Of a DNA stretch of 64,000 bases, positions 1 through 7,361 are shown piece after piece (position 1 is the stretch's first letter; each line of letters opens with the position of its first letter). A program made the position numbers and the translations under genes. A model generated the notes under the pieces. It ran no database searches. It was not told where the DNA came from and saw only the letters and a list, made by a program, of their open reading frames with translations. The stretch is taken from positions 1 to 64,000 of the forward strand of contig SYDY01000027.1 in NCBI GenBank assembly GCA_005801425.1. Direction: 5' to 3'. The stretch is from Bdellovibrionales bacterium. Lineage in GTDB: Bacteria > Myxococcota > XYA12-FULL-58-9 > SYDY01.

Positions 1-784
1 CTTCTGGATCGATGAAATAATTTTGGCCAAATGGATCGATGGGAATGTTTGGAATAAAACCTTGTGACAGTAATTTTTTGAAATTTTGAGGGATGTCTTT
101 TTGGGTTGTCTTATAGTGTTCTATAATTTTTTGTAATTCACGCAGATCGAGTTCCATGCGCAAATAACGTGCTTTTTCTTCGTATTCGTTTCGCAAATCG
201 GGGTCATCAATAGTGGGAAAAATAGCTTGAAGCATGGCCAAACCGATTTCCGGTACACCGCCCCGTGCTGCAAGTTGTGTTGCAAGCATGCGTGTATACG
301 ATGGCGCTTCGGGCCGTGTTGCGGCTATGGCCATGGTTTGGGCTGCCCTCGGGTTATCATCTAAGTAATGCATGGCAATAAATGAGATATAAAATGGAAT
401 GCGCCAGTTATCTGGAAATAGAGCAATGCCTGGCGATGCGATGTCATGGGCAATTTGTGGATCCATGCCATCTACCGTGAGTGCTGTTGCGGCAAATTCG
501 TAGCCAATTTCAAATTGTGGATCGAGTGCAAGGGTAAGTTTAAGCAAGGGTACAACACGAGGCGAACCCTTTTTTTGCCATGCAAGATCACCAAATTCGG
601 AGAGGGTGCGAAGCCAATAATAGTCTGCAACAAGTGGCCTATAGCCCATGGCAAGGGTGATGGCGGTTGCCGGATCGGGCAATATTTCGTGAGATGTTGA
701 TTCTGCATGTACGTATTGGATGAGCTGTTTGTGCAATTGTTGGGTCACAAAAAACAACATCGCTATTAATAGAATATTCCTCAC
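1..784 (-). CDS. Membrane-anchored helical-repeat protein, partial (3' end outside window)
   Basis: An open minus-strand frame runs from a GTG at 784 to the window edge (about 261 residues seen). The N-terminus has a short hydrophobic stretch (VRNILLIAMLFFVTQQ), consistent with a single inner-membrane anchor or uncleaved signal. The rest is helical with a YYWLRTLSEFGDLAW segment followed by TPR-like stretches rich in Ala, Leu and Tyr, then a Pro-rich segment (IPNIPIDPFGQNYFIDP) near the edge. The GTG start overlaps the stop of the upstream pilin-like gene (GTGA), so the two are probably translationally coupled. By position it is likely an accessory protein of the pilus or type II-like system, but no specific family is recognised. 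The frame and coupling are seen; the role is inferred. Confidence 0.7.
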   Translation of the reverse strand, partial: MRNILLIAMLFFVTQQLHKQLIQYVHAESTSHEILPDPATAITLAMGYRPLVADYYWLRTLSEFGDLAWQKKGSPRVVPLLKLTLALDPQFEIGYEFAATALTVDGMDPQIAHDIASPGIALFPDNWRIPFYISFIAMHYLDDNPRAAQTMAIAATRPEAPSYTRMLATQLAARGGVPEIGLAMLQAIFPTIDDPDLRNEYEEKARYLRMELDLRELQKIIEHYKTTQKDIPQNFKKLLSQGFIPNIPIDPFGQNYFIDPE

Positions 785-1320
785 GGCGTGATCCGCCGAT
801 CAGGACGTTGTTCTGATGCGAGGAAGTGGGTATTGATTGCATCATTCAGATCATTGCGACGCCAATCGAGCATCTCACGGTCGTCAATCAACCATTGATC
901 ACAAAATACATCGGTATCGATATTGCCAACGGCCACGATGGTAAATTCATCGTCGTATCGCGGAAGCGAAGCACCCGTAAAATCCAACTGGGATGCACAG
1001 GCTGCAAGGGGTTTTTCGGTTTGTACAAATGCTTTTGTGACAAGTTTATTGGCCCCCACCATGGCTTGGTAACCATAATTGTAGGTTCCGGGGGATCCGG
1101 GGGTCCATCCACACCATCCGCAGCGTAGATCGCCGCGTTCGGCCGCGGCGGACGTGAGTGCAGCAAATGCACCGCGCAAGCCCGCTGTTACTTCGGCTTG
1201 GCGATGTCGTTCGAGAATTTTAAGAAATACGGGCGCACCGATGGCAGCAAGTGTGGTGATGATCGCAACGACGACCATCAACTCAATGAGTGTGAAGCCA
1301 GAATGGTGTTTGTTGCGCAT
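781..1320 (-). CDS. Type IV pilin-like (pseudopilin-like) protein
   Basis: A 179-residue protein begins with a short basic leader (MRNKHHSG) followed by FTLIELMVVVAIITTLAAIG. This is the class III prepilin signal: cleavage after Gly, Phe at +1 and Glu at +5, then the N-terminal assembly helix. The rest is a small globular domain with several Cys. A GTG two codons upstream (1326) is an alternative start. It follows the larger pilin with a 78 bp gap and its stop overlaps the next gene, so these form an operon. It should be processed by the prepilin peptidase encoded just upstream on the other strand. Whether it is a minor pilin or a type II pseudopilin cannot be decided from sequence alone. Confidence 0.85.
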   Translation of the reverse strand: MRNKHHSGFTLIELMVVVAIITTLAAIGAPVFLKILERHRQAEVTAGLRGAFAALTSAAAERGDLRCGWCGWTPGSPGTYNYGYQAMVGANKLVTKAFVQTEKPLAACASQLDFTGASLPRYDDEFTIVAVGNIDTDVFCDQWLIDDREMLDWRRNDLNDAINTHFLASEQRPDRRITP

Positions 1321-1398
1321 GATCACACTTTAGATAAATTATGTGTGGCATGAAAGTTCGCAACGTTTAGATTTAGGGGCGATGCTTGCTAAGCCCTT

Positions 1399-2031
1399 TT
1401 ATGGACCGGCGGCAGCAACACCGCATGCGGTCCATGTGGCACCTGCCCATGGATTGGCGGTGACGTTGGACGTTGTCGCAGTGCCAACAAGATCGTCGGC
1501 AAGCAACCCACTTCGATTGCAACCGTCATGGGCAACAATATCGCATGCGGCATCATCATCGATGTTGCCGGCTGCTTGTGCTGCCCATTCGCCTTGAAGG
1601 GTTGGTGTGAGCATGGCTGCTGTTCCGATGGTACCCGTGGTGACGCCTGCAGCGGGTGCCGCACCGAGGCATGCACTCGCATAATTGCGCCCTGGTGCTG
1701 TTGCCCCTGGGATCACACCGCCCGCATTGATGACGGTGATGCCTGTCGACGTAACACCGCGTGCACCGTACTCATACCACAATGAATCGATGGACGTTGT
1801 CCAACCGCAAATCCCCGTGTTGGGGCAGCGATCCAGATTTTCGCCCGTGGCTAAAAAAGCGGTGAGTGTGGTGTAGATGGCCTTGAGATTGTTGCGGGAT
1901 TCAGATCGTCTTGCCCGTGCCTGAAACGAACTGAAATTAGGGATCGCAATGGCCGCCAAGATACCGATGATTGCGACAACAATCATGAGTTCAATAAGTG
2001 TAAAACCCCGTGACATGGTCCGCCTATTCAT
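1399..2031 (-). CDS. pilA: Type IV major-pilin-like protein
   Basis: A 210-residue prepilin with leader MNRRTMSRG and mature N-terminus [24 protein letters not shown], a near-consensus type IVa pilin helix with Glu at +5. The C-terminal domain is rich in Ala, Gly and Thr and has paired Cys near 'CPNTGICGW' and near the C-terminus ([14 protein letters not shown]), as in pilins with a disulfide-bounded D-region. An AAGGAG ribosome site six bases before the ATG supports this start. The prepilin peptidase gene is divergent, about 150 bp away. The name follows family resemblance; it could be one of several pilins in the genome. Confidence 0.85.
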   Translation of the reverse strand: MNRRTMSRGFTLIELMIVVAIIGILAAIAIPNFSSFQARARRSESRNNLKAIYTTLTAFLATGENLDRCPNTGICGWTTSIDSLWYEYGARGVTSTGITVINAGGVIPGATAPGRNYASACLGAAPAAGVTTGTIGTAAMLTPTLQGEWAAQAAGNIDDDAACDIVAHDGCNRSGLLADDLVGTATTSNVTANPWAGATWTACGVAAAGP

Positions 2032-2124
2032 GCGGTTCTCCTTATGTCCCCCCCAGGTTATATTAGAGAAACCATCGCGCAGGGGGGCTGGTTTCTTCGT
2101 GGTGTTCCCCAGTATTGGGAATAC

Positions 2125-2153
2125 GTTATAAGTGTACTACCTTCTATTGACAG
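2125..2153 (-). promoter_or_regulatory. Candidate sigma-70 promoter of the pilin genes
   Basis: On the minus strand CTGTCA (2153-2148) and TATAAC (2130-2125) are separated by exactly 17 bases. Transcription would begin near 2118 and leave a leader of roughly 85 bases before the pilin ATG. No sigma-54 type GG/GC pair was seen in this gap, although many pilA genes use one. This is a sequence match only. Confidence 0.4.
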
Positions 2154-2183
2154 TCCCCAAACCATTGGCAGGTGATCGCAACC

Positions 2184-3038
2184 ATGTTTGATGCTTTGCA
2201 AGACGTAAAACCACTCTTTGTGTTGATCTACGCCGCCTTTGTTGGTGCATGCTTGGGATCGTTTGTGAACGTGATCGTGCATCGATTGCCGCAAGGTCGT
2301 TCGATTATTCGACCACCCTCAGGATGTGATCATTGTGGTCGTCTTCTTCAGTGGTACGAAAATATTCCTATAATCAGTTACCTTATGTGTGTTGGGAAAA
2401 GTCGCTGTTGTAAAAAACCGCTGACATTTCGCCATATTATTACTGAAGTCATGATGGCAGTCTTGATGATGGGCGTGGTGTCACATTTTGGTTTGTCTTG
2501 GCGAAGTGTGTTGTGGAGCAGTGTTATTACAGCGGTTGCTACCCTTGCACTGATTGATTTGGATCACTTCTGGTTACCTGACAGTATCACTTTGCCACTT
2601 CTTTTGGTTGCTGTTTTGCTTCCATGGATCCCTGGCTGGATCACACCTTATCAGGCATTGTTGGGTTTGATCCCAGGCTTACTGATGTTTGCAGTAGGCT
2701 TTGTGTACCAGAAAATAACAGGGCGTGAGGGCTTGGGATTGGGTGATGTAAAATTGCTCGCAGGATTGGGTGCGCTTGTGGGTTTGCCGTCTGCGCTGTC
2801 GATTCTTTTTTTGGCGGCGGTGCAAGGTGCAGTGATTGGAAGTGTGATGTTGTTTATCGGACGGCGTACTTCTTCTCCTCCCACTGTTTTTGAAGATGGT
2901 TGGGTTCCTCCCGCCCGTGCGATCCCATTTGGTCCTTTTTTGGTATTGGCATTTTTAGAGGTGTTGCTGATGCCAAAGATTTTTGACGGTGCCCCATGGC
3001 GGGTGGTTCAGGTTCTTTTGGATGCCTATAGGCTTTAG
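2184..3038 (+). CDS. pilD: Prepilin peptidase / N-methyltransferase
   Basis: This 284-residue inner-membrane aspartic peptidase cleaves prepilin leaders and N-methylates the new N-terminus. Seen: an N-terminal GACLGSFVNVIVHRLP motif, a Cys-containing cytoplasmic loop (CDHCGRLL, then CVGKSRCC) where the family has a zinc-binding CxxC...CxxC, and both catalytic Asp motifs (LIDLDHFWLPD and GLGLGDVKLLAGLGA) between several membrane helices. The second Cys pair is spaced CxxxxxCC rather than CxxC, a small deviation. The ATG at 2184 has AGGTGAT upstream; a GTG at 2172 is in frame but lies on that ribosome site. It sits divergently next to its likely substrates, the two pilin-like genes. Confidence 0.93.
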   Translation: MFDALQDVKPLFVLIYAAFVGACLGSFVNVIVHRLPQGRSIIRPPSGCDHCGRLLQWYENIPIISYLMCVGKSRCCKKPLTFRHIITEVMMAVLMMGVVSHFGLSWRSVLWSSVITAVATLALIDLDHFWLPDSITLPLLLVAVLLPWIPGWITPYQALLGLIPGLLMFAVGFVYQKITGREGLGLGDVKLLAGLGALVGLPSALSILFLAAVQGAVIGSVMLFIGRRTSSPPTVFEDGWVPPARAIPFGPFLVLAFLEVLLMPKIFDGAPWRVVQVLLDAYRL

Positions 3039-3039
3039 C

Positions 3040-3468
3040 ATGTTGACACTTCGCGAAGCGCGCGATCAATCCGTTGCAAAACTTGGAGCTGGACCTGATG
3101 GCGGTTTATCGCATCGATGGGTGACGTTGTGGAAGCTGGGCCCCATTCCTGTTGGTTTCCCTAATAGCGATTCACGAAGGCGAGCATTGCCGTTGCATGA
3201 TCTTCATCATGCGATCACGGGATACGGCACGGACATGCGCGGTGAGTGTGAAATATCGGCGTGGGAATTGGCCAGCGGATGCAGCAACTTTTGGTTTGCG
3301 TGGTTTATCAATTTGCAGGGTCTTTTTTTAGGAATTGCGATAGCACCTTTGCGAACTTTGCGTGCATGGGTTCGAGGACGGCACAGCAAAAATTTGTATA
3401 ACGATCCATCACCTATGCGGCATCTTGATAGGCCGTTGTGTGAGGTGCGTGGGGAGTTTTTGAGGTAA
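3040..3468 (+). CDS. Coq4-like protein (putative ubiquinone-pathway family)
   Basis: A 142-residue protein starting one base after the prepilin peptidase stop. It contains LPLHDLHHAITGYGTDMRGECEISAWELASG, which fits the HDxxH...E metal-binding pattern of Coq4 (HDxxHxLTGY...GE). Coq4 is a small zinc-dependent protein of ubiquinone synthesis, and bacterial relatives are often annotated only by this motif. A hydrophobic segment follows (WFAWFINLQGLFLGIAIAPL), so it may attach to the membrane. The longer frame from 2983 lies inside the previous gene in another frame and is unlikely. The assignment rests on one motif; the link to quinones is inference. Confidence 0.6.
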   Translation: MLTLREARDQSVAKLGAGPDGGLSHRWVTLWKLGPIPVGFPNSDSRRRALPLHDLHHAITGYGTDMRGECEISAWELASGCSNFWFAWFINLQGLFLGIAIAPLRTLRAWVRGRHSKNLYNDPSPMRHLDRPLCEVRGEFLR

Positions 3469-3571
3469 AAAAATATGAATATATTGGCATTGGTGACGTG
3501 GTTAAAATCTTTGGATAGGAGATCGCTTTCGTCCTATTGTATTGGGTGAGAGTTTCTAGAATAGTCGCAAG

Positions 3572-4990
3572 ATGAGCATAAGAACCATCGTTTGGTTTCG
3601 CGGCAAGGACCTGCGCATTTCGGATCATGCACCGCTCAGGGACGCGCTGGCCACAGGCGAGGTTATCCCGCTGTTCGTGCTCGACCCCCATTTCTTTGCG
3701 CCCGCCCGTGCTCGCGAGCTCCCGCATCGCATGCAGTTTTTGCTTGATTCACTACACGAACTTGAGGCCATGCTCCTGGATCGTGGTTCACGCCTAATCG
3801 TTGTTGCGGGCAAAAGCGTGGAAGTTGTCCCGCGTCTTGCCCGCGAATGGAAAGCAGATCGCGTGGTTGCGCACCGATGGGTCGAGCCGTTCGCGCGCGA
3901 GCGCGATCGTCGTATACGTGAAGCTCTCGGCGTGAAGTTTGAGCTCTACGAGGGCGAGACGCTAATGCCTCCGGGTGCGCTGCGAACTGGCGTGGGCAAG
4001 CCATATTCGGTGTTCAGTCAGTTTGCGAGGGCATTCCGTCAGAAGGCAACGATTGATAGGCCTTTGGCGGCGCCGCGCAGTTTTTCTCCGGTGCCGAGGG
4101 ATATTCTCGCCTGCGTGATCGATATCCCGACCTGCGATCAGCTCGGGATCGATCGCAATCCGGCTCTTCTTCAAGGAGGAGAGAAGGCCGCGAAGGCGCG
4201 GCTTAGGCGATTCCTACGGGATACCGCAGAGGCGTATGCAGAGCACCGGGATCGTATGGATCTCCCCGGAACGAGTCGGCTGTCTGCGGATCTCAAGTTC
4301 GGCACTCTCTCGGTACGCGAGGTGTGGACCGCGGTCGAAGATGCTCTCAATGGAACGACAGCTGCGCGTTCTTTTTTGAACGAGCTTTTGTGGCGGGAAT
4401 TCACCCACAGCACTTTGTGGGATCGTCCCGAACTGCTTGATAAACCCTTCCGGCCTGCCTTCGAGGGCTTTCCGTGGCAATACGACGAAGAATTATGGCA
4501 AGCGTGGGTGCTCGGCAGGACCGGCTATCCCATCGTGGACGCGGCCTCCCGTCAGCTGATCGGCGAGGGATTCGTGCACAACCGTGCTCGAATGATTTCC
4601 GCAAGCTTCCTTTGCAAGCACCTGCTTATAGACTACCGACGAGGCGAGGCGCACTACATGAAATATCTCACCGATGGAGACTGGGCGCAGAACAATGCCG
4701 GTTGGCAGTGGTCGGCCGGTTGCGGTTGTGACGCGCAGCCCTACTTCCGCATTTTCAATCCCGTCACGCAGGGTGAGAAGTTCGATCCGGAGGGCAATTA
4801 CGTTCGCCGCTGGGTGCCTGAGCTTGAAAAGATGCCGTCGCGTTACATTCACAATCCGTGGGAGGCACCTGAAACTGTGCTACGAGACGCAGGCGTTGTG
4901 CTCGGCGCGAGCTATCCACGGCCGGTCGTGGAGCACCGCTTTGCTCGCGAGCGCTTTCTCGCCTTTGCGTCGCAGCACCTCAAGCGCTAG
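3572..4990 (+). CDS. phrB: Deoxyribodipyrimidine photolyase (class I CPD type)
   Basis: A 472-residue flavoprotein that repairs UV-induced pyrimidine dimers with light. Seen in order: the N-terminal antenna domain (TIVWFRGKDLRISDHAPL), the FAD-binding helical domain with TSRLSADLKFGTLSVREVW and NELLWREF, then GRTGYPIVDAASRQL and the C-terminal FAD site DGDWAQNNAGWQWSAGCG with FNPVTQGEKFDPEGNYVRRWVPEL. Length and motif order match class I photolyases. The coding sequence is visibly richer in G+C, with more GC-ending codons, than the genes on either side, which suggests more recent acquisition. Its stop lies 9 bp from the stop of the convergent ttcA gene. No clear ribosome site precedes the ATG. 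Confidence 0.95.
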   Translation: MSIRTIVWFRGKDLRISDHAPLRDALATGEVIPLFVLDPHFFAPARARELPHRMQFLLDSLHELEAMLLDRGSRLIVVAGKSVEVVPRLAREWKADRVVAHRWVEPFARERDRRIREALGVKFELYEGETLMPPGALRTGVGKPYSVFSQFARAFRQKATIDRPLAAPRSFSPVPRDILACVIDIPTCDQLGIDRNPALLQGGEKAAKARLRRFLRDTAEAYAEHRDRMDLPGTSRLSADLKFGTLSVREVWTAVEDALNGTTAARSFLNELLWREFTHSTLWDRPELLDKPFRPAFEGFPWQYDEELWQAWVLGRTGYPIVDAASRQLIGEGFVHNRARMISASFLCKHLLIDYRRGEAHYMKYLTDGDWAQNNAGWQWSAGCGCDAQPYFRIFNPVTQGEKFDPEGNYVRRWVPELEKMPSRYIHNPWEAPETVLRDAGVVLGASYPRPVVEHRFARERFLAFASQHLKR

Positions 4991-4999
4991 AACGATAGG

Positions 5000-5857
5000 T
5001 TACGTAGGGGAAACTTGATTCTGTAAAATAGGCAATCGTTTTGACTTGGTCGGTACAGGTGCGGCGTCTTCTTCATCAAGATCATCGGCGAGATAGGCAC
5101 CTTGGGTGTAAACCGGATTCAATGTTCGATCGAGCAGGTGCGAAGGAGTGACATTGGCCAGCGCATGCAAAATATTGCCTTTGAGATGCGGTGTTCTTGC
5201 GGTTAAATCTGTGAGAAGATTTTTTACCCATTTGCGTTGGCTATCAAGCGAACCACATAGATTGCATGGCAATATGGGGAATGCCTGTTGCTCAGAAAAT
5301 TCTGCAAGCTCTTCTTCGGGGGCATAGCACAAAGGCCGGATCACCATTTCGTTGCCCGCATCTGAGACCAATTTTGGAGGCATGGCTTTGAGTTGGCCAG
5401 AAAAGAATAAATTGAGCAGTGCGGTTTCGATGATGTCGTCGCGATGGTGGCCGAGGGCCACTTTGTTGCAACCGTTGCGTGCTGCAGCTTTGTACAAAAT
5501 GGCGCGACGAAAACGTGAGCACAGCGAGCAGTAAATTTTGCCGGGCTCTGTTTTTTCGATCACGGTTGTATAGGTATTTTGAAATTCGATTTCGTAAGGA
5601 ACTCCTAACGTCTTGATATGCTCTTCAAGGGGCGCGGGATTGTGGCCGGGTTGGCCTTGGTCGAGGTGATATGCAAAAAGTTCAAACTTGAAGGGTGCAC
5701 TTGCTTGCAGTTGCATCAAGGCCCACAACAAAGCGTAGGAGTCCTTACCGCCAGATAAGGCCACGAGGATCTTGTCGCCTTCTTCAAAAAGACCAAAATC
5801 GCGGTTGGCGCGTACGACAGCCTTTAGCAGTCGACTTTCGAGGCGTTTGGGATGCAT
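5000..5857 (-). CDS. ttcA: tRNA 2-thiocytidine synthetase TtcA
   Basis: A 285-residue PP-loop ATPase that thiolates C32 of certain tRNAs using a [4Fe-4S] cluster. Seen: the PP-loop ALSGGKDSYALLWAL near residue 35, the central CSLCSRF pair (CxxC) and the second pair CNLCGS, which with the PP-loop define TtcA. The C-terminal part is Asp/Glu-rich and then basic. It is alone on this strand, between the convergent photolyase gene and the divergent adenosyltransferase gene. The alternative annotation, TilS, is excluded by the Cys pairs. Confidence 0.92.
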   Translation of the reverse strand: MHPKRLESRLLKAVVRANRDFGLFEEGDKILVALSGGKDSYALLWALMQLQASAPFKFELFAYHLDQGQPGHNPAPLEEHIKTLGVPYEIEFQNTYTTVIEKTEPGKIYCSLCSRFRRAILYKAAARNGCNKVALGHHRDDIIETALLNLFFSGQLKAMPPKLVSDAGNEMVIRPLCYAPEEELAEFSEQQAFPILPCNLCGSLDSQRKWVKNLLTDLTARTPHLKGNILHALANVTPSHLLDRTLNPVYTQGAYLADDLDEEDAAPVPTKSKRLPILQNQVSPT

Positions 5858-5919
5858 GGGACGTGCTCATATAGGCTTGAAGCGTAAGTCACAAGCTGCG
5901 ACGCGCAGGAGGAAATCAC

Positions 5920-6471
5920 GTGAAAATATATACAAAAGTAGGGGACCGAGGCCAAACGGCTTTGTTTGGTGCCGGGAAAGTATCGAAAGACCATGTACGT
6001 GTTGAGGCCTATGGAAGCGTGGACGAGCTCAATGCCACCCTTGCTGTGGCAAGGGCCCATGAAGCCTATGAGCCATGGCTCGCGCCTTTGGAGCGTATCA
6101 TGGGGCTTCTCTTTGCGCTTGGTGCGGAACTTGCGACTCCAGAAGCAAGCAAACGGCTGGCGTCGCTTGAGGATGCGGATATTGCGTGGATTGAAAGCGA
6201 AATCGATACCATGGATGCAGAGCTTCCACCCCTGAAAAACTTTATTCTCCCCATGGGAACCCCTCTTTGTGCATCGCTTCATCTAGCCCGTTGTGTATGT
6301 CGAAGGGCTGAACGTAGGGTGGTTTCTTTGTTAAATACCGATGCCGAAGCGACGGTCCTTGGCCTGATTTTTTTGAATCGTCTCAGCGATTTTCTGTTTG
6401 TATTGGCACGGGCGGCCCAGCACAAAGCGGGGTTCGAAGATATTCCGTGGTACCCACGTAAGAACCTATAA
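5920..6471 (+). CDS. Cob(I)alamin adenosyltransferase, PduO/MMAB type
   Basis: A 183-residue protein that transfers the adenosyl group of ATP to cob(I)alamin, giving coenzyme B12. The N-terminal ATP-binding motif KIYTKVGDRGQTALFGAGKVSKDHVRVEAYGSVDELNA is nearly canonical for the PduO-type family, and the later RCVCRRAERRVV and LNRLSDFLFVLAR segments match its helical bundle. It starts at GTG with a strong AGGAGG site seven bases upstream. No B12 riboswitch or other B12 gene is evident nearby. Confidence 0.93.
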   Translation: MKIYTKVGDRGQTALFGAGKVSKDHVRVEAYGSVDELNATLAVARAHEAYEPWLAPLERIMGLLFALGAELATPEASKRLASLEDADIAWIESEIDTMDAELPPLKNFILPMGTPLCASLHLARCVCRRAERRVVSLLNTDAEATVLGLIFLNRLSDFLFVLARAAQHKAGFEDIPWYPRKNL

Positions 6472-6526
6472 GCGGGCATGATCGTACGGTGCTTGCACTG
6501 TATAGGGCGCTTTGGGATAGTCTGCC

Positions 6527-7267
6527 GTGGTGCCTACAAAAAGTATCAAAAAGGTCTCGTTTAATTTTCGGCCCGGCCGTTGCATCGGACCCCAGTATGA
6601 GGTGGTTTGTTTGCTTGGGTCGGGCAGCGAGGGCGAGGTCTATAAAATTTTGGAGCGTGAGACGGGCATTCATCGCGCCGCCAAATTTTATTATCCGAAC
6701 ATGGAGCCCCACGACCGCGCGGTTGTTTGGTATGCGCAAAAGCTCAATCACCTGCGCAGTTGTCCGATTGTCTTGCAGTACCATCACACCCAAGCGATCC
6801 AAGTGGCGCGAAAACGCGTGCTTTGTTTGATTTCCGACTTTTGCGAAGGCGTGCAGCTTGAACAATGGCTTCTTCAACAAAAGGGTCATCGTGCGCCGCC
6901 CTTTACAGCGTTGAATATACTGTACCGTTTGGTGCAAGGTCTTGAGCTTGTGCACGGTGTGGGTGAATACCACGGTGATGTGCACTCCCAGAACATTCTT
7001 TTGCGCCCCCGGGGGGTTTCATTTGAATTGAAACTGGTGGATTTTTTTAATTGGGGCCCGCCCGCCAAACATAAAAAGCAACAAGATATTTTAGATGCAG
7101 TTCGCGTGTTTTATGAATGCTTAGGTGGGCGTCGCTACTATCGCGAGCAAGCACCGCAGATAAAATATATTTGTTCCGCTCTCAGACGTGATCTTCTTTT
7201 TGAACGTTTTCCTACCATGAGCGCCTTGCGCGTGTATCTTGAGTCATTCGAATGGATTAGCCTTTGA
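6527..7267 (+). CDS. Protein-kinase-like protein
   Basis: A 246-residue protein with a eukaryotic-type kinase fold. Seen: a Gly-rich loop (LLGSGSEGEVYK), a candidate ATP-contacting Lys (AAKFYYP), a catalytic loop with HGD in place of HRD (YHGDVHSQNILL, keeping Asp and the downstream Asn), and VDFFNWG in place of DFG (Asp kept). The C-lobe is short and ends soon after the activation segment, so this is a minimal kinase, closer in size to RIO or phosphotransferase relatives than to full Hanks-type kinases. No membrane segment is visible. Two adjacent GTG codons (6527, 6530) are the only plausible starts. Catalytic residues suggest activity; the substrate is unknown. Confidence 0.75.
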   Translation: MVPTKSIKKVSFNFRPGRCIGPQYEVVCLLGSGSEGEVYKILERETGIHRAAKFYYPNMEPHDRAVVWYAQKLNHLRSCPIVLQYHHTQAIQVARKRVLCLISDFCEGVQLEQWLLQQKGHRAPPFTALNILYRLVQGLELVHGVGEYHGDVHSQNILLRPRGVSFELKLVDFFNWGPPAKHKKQQDILDAVRVFYECLGGRRYYREQAPQIKYICSALRRDLLFERFPTMSALRVYLESFEWISL

Positions 7268-7361
7268 CGAACATTTTTCGTCTGTTTTTCGCGATACGCA
7301 ACATAAGCCGCTAACATCATCCTGCTTGTAAAAACCCATAGAACCCCATGGGAGGGCAGGA

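Noticed and set aside
5920-5960. Cobalamin riboswitch upstream of the adenosyltransferase gene
   Set aside because: Only about 60 bases separate it from the divergent ttcA gene, too short for the element, and no B12-box-like sequence was seen.
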